The notes: generated from the letters alone by a model not told the origin. A stretch of 64,000 nt of DNA from Rhipicephalus microplus (GCF_043290135.1 NC_134705.1:40616771-40680770), one strand, 5' to 3'. Positions 32,734 to 43,972 are shown, counted from the first letter of the stretch. Made by a program: numbers and translations.

Positions 32734-33428
32734 CTATTCGCTCAAGCAAGGTGCCCCACACATACACCTGCCCGATGCAGTTATATTAAATCGATGAAGA
32801 TAATACTGGAAGTATCCATGACCAGACAATAAGTGTGTTAGGCTTTTAGGGGAGAAGAACCAATGAGGTATTTTGTACGGACTTATGACCCAATGAAATA
32901 CCATTGTCTCAGGTCCTTCAGTCTGCCAATGGGTGTGCCAATATGAACTCAAGATTTTAAACTAAGTCCGTATTGAGAGAATTGATATCTTGGCATAACG
33001 CACGAAGCCTGATCTCACTTCTGATGCAGCTGCTGCGTCAGCTAGTTCATTTCCCAAAATTACCATATGACCAGATACATGTACAGTTTTATAATTTTGC
33101 CTGACGAGATTATATGGTTAAGAAGCAGCTTGATGTTCCAAATTCTTTCTTCGTTATCAGTGAGACTTGACAGTTTTATTAGAAGCGATAGACAGTCTGT
33201 GTAAATGTGGGCTGGCGTGTTAGAATTATTTGTGAAAACGAAATGGAGGGCTTCTTGGAATGCAAATATTTCCATGTCGTATGCGCTTGAAGCGTTGCGG
33301 TTGTGAAATTTCCTGACAGTTATGACTTTTTCATCTTTTTTCAAAGCAATATACGCTGCTCTCACCGCATATGACATGTATGAGCCGTCGCTGTATACGT
33401 GAATGGCTTTTGTTTTGAAAATAACCAC
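32734..33428 (-). pseudogene. LINE M ORF2: RNase H and C-terminal motif
   Basis: The RNase H frame (33428-33060) shows V-Y-S-D-G-S, Y-D-M-E-I-F-A-F-Q-E-A and I-Y-T-D-C, the three acidic sites of the fold. After a stop the protein continues to 32734 with L-L-S-G-H-G-Y-F-Q-Y-Y-L-H-R-F and C-M-C-G, the C-terminal block usual for RNase H-bearing LINEs. Confidence 0.85.
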
Positions 33429-33462
33429 TTCTTGTGATGGTTAGAGTTTAGTGAAAATAAAT

Positions 33463-34760
33463 TTATATTTTTTTATTGGGGTGATGGGCCCACGGACTGC
33501 ATGGATATAGTATGTCAGCCGGTTTGAATGTTTTTACACCATAGTAAGTTACGTTCCGGGGTATGAACAAAGACAATTCTGCAGATAGTCTGTCCAAATC
33601 TAATGGTAACGGAGGTGCGTTAGCGAGAATCTGTAGGGATGACGTACGTGTGGTGTAAAATGCACCTGTTAAAGAAATTAAGACGGTTCGCTGAACTGAT
33701 AAGACTCGCACCCTACTGAGTTTTGATGGGAACATAGGCCACCATACTGGAGATGCATATGTGAGAAAGGGCAGTATCACTTGACGGTAGAGTGGTCTAA
33801 TGAGTGTACTGCTTAGTGAACGGTGCGATTTAACAATTGCGAGGAGGCGGGACGTGGACACTTCAGCTTTTCCTTTAATGTAGTCAATGTAGGCATGAAA
33901 ATTTAAAGAGGGGTCAAATAATACGCCTAGAATCTTAATTTCTTTTTTGTGTTTGAGAAAAATGCCATCCATGCGGAGAAATGGGTGGCGTTTTGATGTA
34001 TCCATGTGTCTGTTATTAAAGAACACGAAGAAGGACTTCTCGGCGCTTACCGTAACTTTTTGTTCTCGTGCCCACCCGGATACTAAAGCCAGCACATGCT
34101 CAGCCTTTGCTTGTAACCGGAGTCTTGACGTATCTGTGATAAAAATTGTGGTATCGTTCGCGTACGCCTGTACGTGTACGCCGGGTGCTACGTGAAGATT
34201 GAGTAAGCTGTGTATTACCATGTTCCACAGTAGCGGACTGATAGGGGATCCTTGCGGGCTGTCAATTGTTGTACGAACAGTTACAGTGCAGTTCGATAAA
34301 AAGGATTTGAGTAGGCAGTAGAAGTTTTGTGGGCACCTGTGCTTGCGTAAAAGTTCAAGACTGCAGGATGCCAAACGCTATCAAATGCTCCTACAAAGTC
34401 AAGAGACATGAGTATGGCAGGAAGTTTGGATGCCTTGTACGCAGCTAATTTGCTTTGTAGTGTGTACAGTGCTAAAGTAGCACTTTTATTGTGCGTAAAA
34501 CCGTATTTATCATTGTGGAGAAGATTATTATTGTGCAGAAAATAATACAGACGAGTATTTAAGAGTCTTTCTAATACTTTACTGAATACAGAGTTCATTA
34601 CTAATGGTCTATATGCATTCGTCGAATTGAGCGGACGTCCTGGCTTTGGTATGAATATTACTTTCCCTCTTCTCCAAGCCTGTGGGAAGTGTCCGATTCT
34701 TAAGGCGGTATTGAATATAAAATAGAAAAAATTGAGGATGGTAGTCAAATAATCCTTTAA
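33463..34760 (-). pseudogene. LINE M ORF2: reverse transcriptase with YAND active site
   Basis: RT motifs on the minus strand: I-F-I-P-K-P-G-R (near 34655), A-Y-R-P-L-V-M-N-S, L-M-S-L-D-F-V-G-A-F-D (near 34395), then in the next frame S-P-Q-G-S-P-I-S-P-L-L-W (34255). The active-site box reads Y-A-N-D (near 34162), a GAC-to-AAC change of the first aspartate. That aspartate binds the catalytic metal, so this copy could not synthesise DNA even with its frames joined. The thumb and connection region stays open to 33463 in a 303-residue frame. Confidence 0.88.
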
Positions 34761-35290
34761 TGAACCGGTAGGTTAATCCGTCGTGTCCAAGAGCAGAGTG
34801 TGATATTGCCCTGTTTTTTCGCGCACTCTATCTCAGACATTGTAAAAGAAGGGTCAGAAGTATGCCACGGGTAAGGACTAGCCGGAATGTTACGCATAAT
34901 AGTGTGGTGCATGTTGCCTTCAGAACAGCTGTCCACTACTACCAATGTATCGAGTAGGAGTCGGGTAGACTCAATTACAGAAGTTTTGCGAGTGCCGTTA
35001 GGTAAACCTAGAGGAGGAAGAAAAGTTACTTGGTGGTGTTTTTGAAATGCTGTTTTGAAATAAGCATCACCATATAAACATTTCTTAGCATTAAAGTCAC
35101 AAATGTCTTTATCAAACGATGATTTCGCTTTCCTGATTTTATGCTTGTAGGGGAAGAATGCGTCAGCGTACAATTTGTGACACATGTCTCGAAGGAGGGG
35201 GTCAGCTGTTCGCTGATATCGTCGTCGCATAGCCCAAACACGCTTACGTTCAATAGTCAATTCTGGTGTCCATCAACCGTTACCTAATTT
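34760..35290 (-). pseudogene. LINE M ORF2: linker between endonuclease and RT
   Basis: Two overlapping minus-strand frames (35260-34757 and 35253-35026) with many basic residues and no catalytic motif. The position and the flanking domains identify it. Confidence 0.6.
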
Positions 35291-36275
35291 ATGACGCGAT
35301 GTTATGCGTCGTGAGCAACGTTGGCTTAAAGTGGAGTATATGGCATAAAACTTTCTATAACCATGTTTAAGGTTTCAGGTGACCCAATGTTGCAGCCGAC
35401 TATCTTTGTGAACCAAGTGTCATCCTTTAATTTGTTAAGAATTTTCGCTCTTCCTAGATTAGTTAATCGTTTAGCACTGATGGTATGTGCTTGCGAGAAC
35501 GAGAATTCAATGTAGTTGTGGTCCGAGAGGGTAGAAATTCGGAGAACCTTTCAATGGTAAGCATCGCGAATGAGGTCATGCGAAACCATGGTTAAATCTA
35601 TCCATGAATCTGCATACGGAGTTGTGAAAGTTGGAAGGGAGTGGAGGTTGTTCAATATGACTAAGTCATTTGCCATCACGAATTGGACTACTTGAGAGCC
35701 GCGAACATCCCCTATAGCTGGCCCCCACATTCTATGCTTAGAATTGAAATCTCCGGCTATGATGGCAGTACAATCTGTGATTTATGAAACTATACATTGC
35801 AACTCGTCCAGAACTGGATCAATGGGTCTTTGCCATGGTGCATACACAGCTATCAGTATTAATGTTTGGTCAAGGCTTTCACACTTTAGTGCAACAACAA
35901 AATCTGTTACGTGTTGTGTAATAGGAAAAAGTCAAAATTAGTGTTGTGTACTAGAAGCATGACGCGAGGATTGTTTGGTGCGTGGAACTTTGTTATGGTG
36001 TGTGTTATGACTTGAACAGTGCCTGCGCGGATGTGGGGGTCACACATGAAGGCGAAATTGAAATGTTGTTGCGTCATGTATTCTATCAATAATTTTGTGG
36101 CATCACGTGTATGGTCCAGATTATCCTGTAAGAATTTTAAGTTATTGGTGTGAGTCATGATAGTTCTGATCAATTTTAAACGACAAGCGCGACGCCTTGC
36201 CTGAAACGAAAATGCAAAAAGCTGTAAGGAGCCTTTTTTCATGTATTGCAGTGTGACCCGCGCAACCAGCAAATA
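35290..36275 (-). pseudogene. LINE M ORF2: APE-type endonuclease
   Basis: From 36272 downward the frame gives L-K-F-L-Q-D-N-L-D-H-T-R-D-A, then (after frame changes) A-G-D-F-N-S-K-H near 35740 and S-D-H-N-Y-I-E near 35520, the two catalytic blocks of this nuclease family. At least three frame breaks are present. Confidence 0.78.
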
Positions 36276-36516
36276 TCTTGAGGAAAGAAATATCGTGTAA
36301 TGTTGTGGGATGTGTAGTTACTTGTAAGTGTGTGTCTTATGGTGTAATTTGTGTATGAATATGCCATAGTTAGAAAAATAGCGGCAAAAGCAGTGACCTT
36401 CATGTGGTCCATATAAATTAGTCGAAAAGAATGCGTGAACTAATGTAGAAAACAGTGAATAACAGTGCACGCTATAGAGGCCACTGCGTCCTTCGTTGAT
36501 GTACACGCCTCCTAGA

Positions 36517-38001
36517 CTATTCATAGTCCGTTCTGGCCCTCATGCTGGAGACACGTTCTCGTAATATAGGACAAAATTTGTGTCCAGTTGGATGACAACT
36601 AGGTCTTGCAACCTTTTGGCATTCGTTGCAAACAATTCCTGGGTCGTTCATTCTAAGAGTGCATGCTCCGCCAACAAGTGTATCGTGCACTTCGTACAAA
36701 CCACTTTGTCAGGGTTGTTGGCGACAGGACAAGATTTTCTTGTATGGCCGTATGTCGCACAGTATGCGCACAATGGCACATGAAAGTCCTCACTCACACA
36801 TGTAGTCCAACCGAGAAGAAGTCATTCCTGAGCAAGCAGTCAGCGACAGGTGGAAGAATCCACTTCGAGCCCATGTATGAAGTTGCCCGATCGCTCCTTA
36901 TACGATACCGCCACTCGGCATGTGGTCGGGTCTAAATTTAGGTCCGAATTGCGCATGTTTAGCTGGGAGATGATGTTGGCGGCTGTAATATCGGAGTCTA
37001 CACCGATGAGTTTGACGCGAGGTTTTCGCTTTTGGGGCAATCGGACTGATAATGTCATGCTTGTGATTGCGCTCTTTTCAAGTGCATTCTTTAACCTAAT
37101 AATAGCGTTATGGTCGTTTAACATTATTAATCCATGACGCGTCTTTCTGATAGTCAGTTCGCCAATGTTTTCCTTAGAGGGGTCAATCTTTGACTTAATA
37201 ATCTTCATGACCTCATTGGCAGGATTGGCAGACGGAATGAGTGGTGTTGGGAACATAATATGTTCTTGCTCTCGCCTGGTGGTGTGTGTTGTGGGTTGGT
37301 CAGCGATTTCCGACCAGTGTGATGACAGTACAGGGTGAGAACAAGTCTCCGGCCAAACGGGCGGGACCACGGTAGGACGCGCCGTGTTTCGCGCGGCTGC
37401 CGCCGCATACGGCCGTTTGGGCAGCCTGAGGAGCCGAGAGTGCCGCACCGAGAGAGGCCGAATGTCTCGACAGGGCCAACTGGTGACGTAGTATGTCCAT
37501 TCGACCGCTTTGGTTTTCTGCAAGTGCTCGGATATCAGCCCATTCTTGTACAATTTTGCGGAGAAAACTAATGTTCAGGGACCTATGGGTATTAGTTACC
37601 TTACATGAGACATCGAATAAAATATCGTGGATCTGTTTCTGATGTGTCATCACGCGGTGGAAAGAAACTTGCTTCATTTGACCACTTACGGCAGGCAGCC
37701 TTGCATTTTGCACCACAGCCGCTTCAGCAGGCAACTGAATGTCACGAATGTCAGGGATTGCCGGAACGGAAGTAACTGACGCATTCTGCAAATCTACATC
37801 GAGCAGCGCCCTGTCCCCGTCCGGCGAAAACGCCGAACTATCTGATCGAGGTGAATCCCCCGGACCAGGGTGACCGCCTGCCATCGGATGCTGTACAGAA
37901 GCGGCCTGTGGCTCAGACACACCCGAGCAGGTATGAGCCAGCCTTGTTGGAACGGGCAGCCGGCGGCCTAAGATACGATTGGTATTTGCGGAAATGGCCA
38001 C
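36517..38001 (-). pseudogene. LINE M ORF1: gag-like zinc-knuckle protein
   Basis: Three overlapping frames join to one protein. The N-terminal part (38001-37300) is low in motifs. The middle (37553-36840) carries a basic block (P-Q-K-R-K-P-R-V-K-L-I-G-V) and the fold that precedes zinc knuckles in Jockey/I-type ORF1. The C-terminal part has cysteine/histidine knuckles: C-A-Y-C...H...C (near 36760), V-C-T-K-C and V-C-N-E-C...H-P-T-G-H (36699-36560). It would bind element RNA. Two frameshifts separate the parts. Confidence 0.78.
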
Positions 38002-38153
38002 TGAGAGAGTCTCGAGTCCGTGTCGAACGGAATCACAATGTGTTCGAAAGCAACCCCTGAATAAATTCAGAGAGCCGGAAGAGAGAATAGCTGACCTTTT
38101 GCAGCAAAACAGCGGAGCCTGTGCGCTTCAAGCCTCTTATCTTTCTTCGTCTT

Positions 38154-38155
<2 letters not shown>

Positions 38156-38225
<70 letters not shown>

Positions 38226-38472
38226 TGTGTGTGTGTGTGTCGTGTGTGTTTGTGTGCGTGTGTGTCTGTCTGTGTGTGTGTGCGTGTGTGTGCGTGTGTG
38301 TGCGTGTGTGCGTGTGTGTGTCTGTCTCTCTCTCTCTGTGTGTGTGTTTGTGTGCGCGCGCGCGTGTGTGTGTGCGTGCGTGTGTGTGTGCGTGTGCGCG
38401 TGTGTTTGAGTGCGTGTGTGTGTGTGTGTGTTTGTGTGCGCGTGTGTGTGTTTGCGTGTGTGCGCGTGTGTG

Positions 38473-38500
<28 letters not shown>
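38156..38500. repeat. Compound (TG)n/(GC)n microsatellite, about 345 bp
   Basis: A long purine-pyrimidine alternating tract: a pure TG run to about 38220, then TG interrupted by CG and TC units. The cysteine/valine frames in it are artefacts. Alternating TG/CG of this length is prone to left-handed DNA in vitro. Confidence 0.95.
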
Positions 38501-38503
<3 letters not shown>

Positions 38504-38544
38504 TCGGGCGGGGCCTGTTGACCTCTTTTTCAGAGTCATTTTGG

Positions 38545-39345
38545 TCTTTACTTTTGGTTAGCGGAATTTTTCGCTTGGCTCCCAGTTATTTTGCTTTCAC
38601 TGCTACCATTTGTACCTCTTCCTACTCCTCCTCTATAGTTTTGGCCACTGGGGTGGCGACGGTGGCCGACGGAAGCAACGTCTGTGTCTGCATTTTCATG
38701 GGCGTCTCCTCGGTGTTTTCTGTAGTTCATCATTTTTTTACCTGATTCGCTGTTTTCCTTTTTTTTGCCTTTTCTAGCTCCTTCCTAAGCAGCTTGTTTT
38801 TCATTCTATATTCCCCTACGCATTTTTATATCTTTGTAATTGCCCAAAATGTTACTATTATTGCCAGACCTTGCCGAACCGCGATTGTCCACTACGTCTG
38901 ACCCACCCACGTTATCTGGCATCTTTTGTTTTCCTTGCTACTTCGTCGTCACTTCCGGTGTCCTTCCCCTCCAGGTATACATATCGATCCGCGCCTGGTC
39001 CTGGCTCTGCTTCTGGACCTTGACCCCGAGTGACATAGTCCCCGAGCTCCCAGCCTGGACTTGGATCTGAACCTTGACGTGTGTGCGCGGGCTGGTTGTG
39101 TGTTGCTGCTTGCCCAGGTTTCCTGGTATGGTGAGCCAGCTTCTCGCTGGAGGTATTTCTTGTTTCTCCGCGCAGCCCACCTTCGTTCTTTTACCAAGTA
39201 TGGCGTTTTAAATTAAGCCCTGCAAGTGTGGTCTGCCGCGGGGTGCTCCTCTCCAGAGAACTTGCACTTGGGTGTGCATTCATGATCTTTAGTACGATTC
39301 CCGGCACCACACACCGGGCCTGTGCCCGTGCCTCACGCACTCTTT
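38545..39345 (-). pseudogene. LINE ORF1 fragment: zinc motif, SR-rich block, coiled coil
   Basis: On the minus strand the order is a C-T-P-K-C...E-H...C zinc-like motif (near 39275), E-R-R-W-A-A-R-R-N-K-K-Y, an arginine/serine-rich block (R-F-R-S-K-S-R and S-R-S-R-S-R-A-R, near 39080-38980) and a lysine/glutamate-rich helix (near 38800-38700). This order is typical of tick LINE ORF1 proteins. Frames are broken, and the ORF2 that should follow is absent, since the TG microsatellite comes next. Confidence 0.72.
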
Positions 39346-39389
39346 AAAAAATTGATGGCAGATCCGCGAGGTGAATGATGATGAGATTG

Positions 39390-39790
39390 GGCGAAACTCC
39401 TTGAAATATTACCATGAAATTTTCTTCCGTTAATTCGCCTGGCGATATGCGCGCTTACTCGCCGCTTCCCTTGTCGAACGTTTTCAAGATCTGCTTCGGG
39501 ACGTTGACGTGCTGCCTCGGCCTCTCGTTCCCGTAAGGAAGGATCTTGCCGACGCTGACCGGCCACTGTAGCTCCTTGTTCACGTACGGCAGGATCTTGC
39601 TGACGCTGCCTTGCTGATATGGCTTCTTGTTCCCGTACAGCAAGATCTTGGCGGCAACGTCACGCAGCTTCCCGGCGCGCTTCTGCCTCGCGTGCTCCCA
39701 CTTCAGGGTCCTCTCTGCGAGCGCGCGCCGCCGCTGCCCTGCGCGCCCGCCTTTCGGCCTCCTTATCCATACGAGCACACAGCACACAGC
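39390..39790 (-). pseudogene. Arginine-rich tandem coding repeat
   Basis: In one minus-strand frame with a single stop, a unit of about 17-18 residues recurs four to five times with the pattern R-Q-R-x-Q-D-P-x-x-R-E-x-E-A-x-A-A. At DNA level the unit is about 51-54 bp. The repeats end in E-N-V-R and are followed by R-R-I-N-G-R-K-F-H. Charged repeats like this occur in multicopy tick sequences, but I do not assign a function or family. It sits just upstream of the LINE ORF1 fragment on the same strand. Confidence 0.55.
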
Positions 39791-39849
39791 AACTGCAATG
39801 AGCATCAGCAACTACAAACTTGTATGGATATAGTTTTGATTATAAAATG

Positions 39850-40350
39850 ATTACTTTAGAAAACACCTCGCGTCTTTCGCCAAGCAGCTGCCGTCTTCTT
39901 TTTGTTTTGCTTTAGAAATATCTGGTGTCTTTTTGTATGGCTTTTAAAAACATCTGGCGTCTTTAGTTGGTTTATTTCATCAATCAACGGCGTTTTGAAC
40001 AAAATTTTTTATTGCTTATTTACACACAGGAGAAATCTCACCAGGCACTACCTTGGAGGTAAACAATGGCTGCTACTGGGAATGATAGACAGCAGAAGTC
40101 GGCTTTTAACACTTCTACTTCTACTAACATTTCCTATTGGAACATGCCAATGGCTGCTAATGGTGAATGAGAGACAGAAGAATTCGGCTTTTAGTGAACG
40201 CGCACGCTGAGACTTTTTATTGTTCCACAACGCACAGGAAAAATCTCCCACCGGCACCACCTTGGAGGTCAAAGCGTAAGACTCCTTACACACTACGACT
40301 ACGACTACGACTACGAGGGACGAACGGGTGCCGCTATAAGGAGCTTCGCC
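39850..40350. other. Dispersed-repeat sequence with internal similarity, no gene
   Basis: Two similar stretches (about 40025-40075 and 40218-40275) share ACAGGA(G/A)AAATCTC and CACCTTGGAGGT. An ACTACG hexamer tract lies at 40292-40317. Its right edge matches, in reverse complement, the sequence near 30483. No reading frame was recognised. Confidence 0.45.
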
Positions 40351-42085
40351 TCTAAATGTCTATTTGCTTTCGGTAGAGGCAAACATTCATCATGATGCTC
40401 TTGAAGTAAGCCCACATAGGACGCTGTTGCTTTCGTACAGCAGTATTACGCTGCTCGTGCTCCCCAGTCTCCTGGCGTACGCTAGTGAAGGGTTCCTCGC
40501 GAGTTTACCAGTGCATGCACAAGCTGATCACGTGTGTACTTCAAAGGAATGTTACGGATTATCCCCTTGTCCATGTGTTCTTATGCCGAGACGCACGCGT
40601 CGGTCTCGTACTTGTTGATTTTTAAATCCTTGAATTTGACGAATCTCGTCACCATCTTATCGTCTCATGTGTGTATCACAGGTATATTTTGTGCAGGGTA
40701 TGAACAGATCGTGAGGATCTCGTCGTTGCTCACCCCTGCTTCTGGGCATATCGCTTCGTTAAGGCTGGCTATACGCGTGTGCGTAATGCTCAGCCCGTCT
40801 CTTGGTGTCACAGAACGAGCACTCAAAAAGGGCGCGTCGCCAAATTCTCGCGACCAAACGCCGGAGTGAGCCGCGAGGACAGCGATAAAAAAAAGAAAAC
40901 AAACATCCAAAGGCTCCCCGGGCGTGCGACTCTCTCCCTCGGAAGTGTGGGTTCGCTGACGAACCTCCTCTCATCGGCGCCCGAGCAAGCACTGGAACTT
41001 TCTAGATGGAAAGGGGCGTGGTGATGCCGGGTTGCGTCATCCGTCGCGGACGACCTTCGAACCGTCTCGCCCTCTCCCCAGCCTTCGCTGCGTATCGCGC
41101 CGACGAAAGAATGAGAACTTTCTGGAATCTCGCGCGAAAGGTATTTAATCGAGCAGCCGAGATGAGAGATCAGGAGAAGACGGAAGTTAGCGCCAGAGCG
41201 CGTAGGGTATCCCGCCGCGTAGTCGGCGAAGGTTTTGTCCGTAGTGACAAAGCAGGAGAAGAAGAGGATTTCCACCTGAGGGGTGAAGGCTCGAGCTACA
41301 GGCAAGAGCATGTGTCTACCGCTATCGAGCGAAGATGCGTGGCAACAGCTGCGAGTGTGAAGCCGATGTGTTTCCGGCGAAGTTTGAAGCTTGGAGAGCG
41401 GCCAAGTGAAGACGCGAGGTTTCCTGGAAGAGAAACTTCGGGGGCAGCGGAACGACCACAACGCTGGACTTTGAGTGAGTGATTCTCGGAAGAGTAGCAT
41501 CCAGACTTTTGTTCCAAGAACTTTGGACTGAATAGGTTTTCTATCTCTTTAGTCTTTAAGTGTCTTGGTTTTTCAATCCATGCGACTGCATTGTAGTGCG
41601 TATTGTTGTAAGTGTCCGTTGTTTCGAGTGTGGCTGATTGTACTGTGTAGTACGTTGTTTGATTGGTGACTTATTGTATGCAACTATTGTGGAGTGTGCA
41701 TACTTGCGTATTGTTTTGATCTGTCATTATTGAGTATATAATTTTGTTTTGTTTATCAACTGTCGGCGCTGACTTGTTCTTTGGGCCACAGCCGGCGTCC
41801 GCTGGCGCGCCAAAAAGGACCACTTCTAAATTGTCCACGCTTTCGTGGTGCGGTTCGGGGGGCCGATACTTCGGCCCTTGGAATTAGCCCGGCGATCGCC
41901 TCCTTAATTAACGGGACCAGTGACACTTGGTCTGAAGGTTATCTTGATGTCATTCGCAGGTAGACTTGGCATCATGCCTGCATGTAAAATCTTGCTCACA
42001 GTGCTCTTCCGACCACAGAAGGCTGTGGCGTAGATCTTGCTGAGTTTTAAATGCTTTTTTGGCAAACTTCGGTGACTTGGAGCGT
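40350..42085 (+). other. LTR-like region with promoter, no intact gene
   Basis: The centre carries heat-shock-type elements and a TATA-like box (listed separately) followed by a purine-rich leader and, from 41530 to 41770, a T/G-rich stretch. The order of promoter, leader and T/G-rich tail fits an LTR with R-U5, but I found no second copy and no fixed ends, so a host promoter is not excluded. The open plus frame 41006-41482 crosses the promoter and is unlikely to be a protein. The segments 40350-40990 and 41780-42085 show nothing recognisable. Confidence 0.4.
40995..41149 (+). promoter_or_regulatory. Heat-shock-element pair with TATA-like box
   Basis: Two arrays fit the nGAAn inverted-pentamer rule for heat shock factor. 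The first is GAA-2-TTC-2-GAT at 40995-41007. The second is GAA-2-TTC-2-GAA at 41115-41127, three perfect modules, with a degenerate fourth. TATTTAAT follows at 41142-41149, a usual distance for a heat-shock promoter. Start of transcription would be expected near 41175. Confidence 0.5.
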
Positions 42086-42088
42086 ATC

Positions 42089-42090
42089 TG

Positions 42091-42167
<77 letters not shown>

Positions 42168-42198
42168 CTATCTCTCTATCTATCTATCTATCTATCTC

Positions 42199-42294
<96 letters not shown>
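42089..42294. repeat. (TCTA)n microsatellite, about 205 bp
   Basis: About 50 TCTA units with a few TCTC and TTTA variants. Confidence 0.97.
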
Positions 42295-42299
42295 GCCAC

Positions 42300-43030
42300 C
42301 AACGCCTTTTAGCTCTCCTGGCCGTTTTTATAATGGTATCCATACGAAACTTGGTATGGAATAACATGACTGTATGAAGAACGTATCTGACTAGTCATAA
42401 CACGAAAATCATGACATGTATGTCATGCATGTCAAGATTTACATTGGATAATGCTGCAGCTCTTGCGGTGGTTTCGTTCACATGGCATGTTGCAAAACTG
42501 GTATGGTATAACATGATTGCATGGCGAACAAAAACGACAGACCCTAACATGAAAATTATGACATGCGTATCATGTAACAACATGACTACATTCCATGCTC
42601 ATGATGCGCTCGCGGCCATTTCACTAGCGTCACTTATATCGAATTTGGTATCACGGGACGTGAATGAATGACGAAGGTATGATACTGGTGCAAACATGAT
42701 AAACATGAGATGCGTGTCATGTAACAACATGACGACATGCTACGCTCATGATGCGCTCGTGGCCGTTTCGCTAGCTTCACATGTACCGAACTTGGTATTA
42801 CATGACGTGAACGTACGATATAGGTAAATGACACATCCAAACATGATAATCACAACATGCGTGTCATGTAACAACTTGACTACATGCCACACTACTGATG
42901 CACTCGCGGCCGTTTCGCTACCTTCACATATGCCAAATTTGGTATTACGTGACGTGAATGGATGACGAAGGTATGTCACTGGTACAAAACATGGTAATCA
43001 TGAGAAGTGTGTCATGTGAGAACTTGAATA
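42300..43030. repeat. 147-bp tandem repeat array, first locus, left part
   Basis: The anchor TTGGTAT or its variants recurs near 42351, 42498, 42644, 42791 and 42939, giving spacings of 146-148 bp. Each unit contains a short dyad (CATGATAATCATGACATGCGTGTCATG type) and the stretch CGCGGCCGTTTCGCTAGC. It is a satellite-like array of diverged monomers. The peptide frames read from it have no meaning. Confidence 0.9.
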
Positions 43031-43345
43031 AATGCCACAGTCAAGGCGCCAATACATTTTGATATGACGCGGTACGCGTGCCCGCCGGCGTTCGTTTCAT
43101 CGCGTCACACCGGCGTTGCCACACCAGGCGCCAGTCCTGCCATTTACTCGCAGGCGCGCGCCGCGCTGCGTTGATTTGACGCATGCGCAATTCAGCGCGT
43201 CCGGCGTCTCTTCGACACAAAAGAGAGAGGTGCAGTGTTCTCTGGGTAACGCATCGGCGCGAAATGCAGCATGTTGCATTTCGTGCCGGTTACTGACGGA
43301 CGCTAGTCGCACCTGGCATCAGACTATAAAATGCTCGCGTTTTGC
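43030..43345. repeat. GC-rich unit embedded in the 147-bp array, copy 1
   Basis: A GC-rich block replaces part of the array. It is strongly similar to 63675-64000 in the same orientation. It holds a 12-bp stem (43257-43268 with 43277-43288, one G-T pair) and TATAAA at 43325-43330. No coding potential was recognised. It could be an LTR, a non-autonomous element or a specialised array unit. Confidence 0.75.
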
Positions 43346-43429
43346 TTACGTAGCGTCGCTGTGCTCAGCGTGCGCACGCGTCAACGCTACATTAGAGTAT
43401 ATTGGGCCTTTCGTGTTGCGCTCGCGGTC

Positions 43430-43670
43430 GTTTTGCTGCTCCATATATACCAAATTCGGTGTTACGTGACGTGAATGGATGACGAAATATATGGCTGGTG
43501 TCATGCGTGACATGCGTGTCATGTAAAAACATGACAACATACCACGCTCATAGCGTGCTCACGGCTGTTTCTCTAACTCCACATATACTAAATTTGGTAT
43601 CAGGTGACGCGAATAGATGGCGAAGGTAAACGACACGTCCAAACATGATAATCATGACAGGAAAGTCATG
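43430..43670. repeat. 147-bp tandem repeat array, first locus, right part
   Basis: About one and a half further monomers, with anchors near 43456 and 43593, continue the array after the GC-rich unit. Confidence 0.85.
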
Positions 43671-43739
43671 TATGGCATCATTTACCTCCACCTCGTAACG
43701 TTGAGCTGATTTTAAAGTGACATATGAACATTTCTCATT

Positions 43740-43972
43740 GCCCCACCGCGGTGGTCTGGCGGCTAAGGTACTCGGCTGCTGACCCGCAGGATGCGGGACC
43801 GAATCCCGGCTGCGGCAGCTTCATTTCCGATGGAGGCGGAAATGTTGTAGGCCCGTGTGCTCAGATTTGGGTGCACGTTAAAGAACCCCAGGTGGTCTAA
43901 ATTTGCGGAGCCCTCCACTACGGCGTCTCAAATAATCATATGGTGGTTTTGGGACGTCAAACCCCACACATC
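43740..43972 (+). mobile_element. Ruka-like SINE, full length, 14-bp target-site duplication
   Basis: It begins CCCCACCGCGGTGG with the A-box region GGTCTGGCGGCTAAGGTAC and the B-box region GACCGAATCCCGG, then the conserved body. A perfect 14-bp duplication GAACATTTCTCATT lies at 43726-43739 and 43973-43986. The sharp boundaries define the element at 233 bp. The tRNA-like head would direct RNA polymerase III. Confidence 0.95.

Larger units (their letters stand above)
32655..38010 (-). mobile_element. LINE M, near full length, minus strand
   Basis: A long minus-strand LINE with ORF1 (38001-36517) and ORF2 (36275-32734), made of endonuclease, RT, RNase H and a C-terminal C/H-rich motif. It is AT-rich compared with LINE1 and LINE2 and has several frame breaks. 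The 3' end is placed near 32655 where the coding-related sequence fades; no tail or target-site duplication was recognised. RNase H after RT places it in the I-type assemblage of LINEs. Confidence 0.85.

Noticed and set aside
38156..38540. Long cysteine/valine and threonine/histidine frames
   Set aside because: They are translations of a TG/CG microsatellite.
41006..41482. 158-residue plus-strand frame
   Set aside because: It runs over the HSE/TATA promoter and an untranslated-leader-like region, with arginine-rich composition and no domain.
42300..43030. CRISPR-like array
   Set aside because: The repeats are 147-bp diverged monomers in direct tandem without unique spacers of regular size.
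43740..43815. tRNA gene on the plus strand
   Set aside because: It is the head of a Ruka-like SINE with a defined target-site duplication at the far end of the SINE body.
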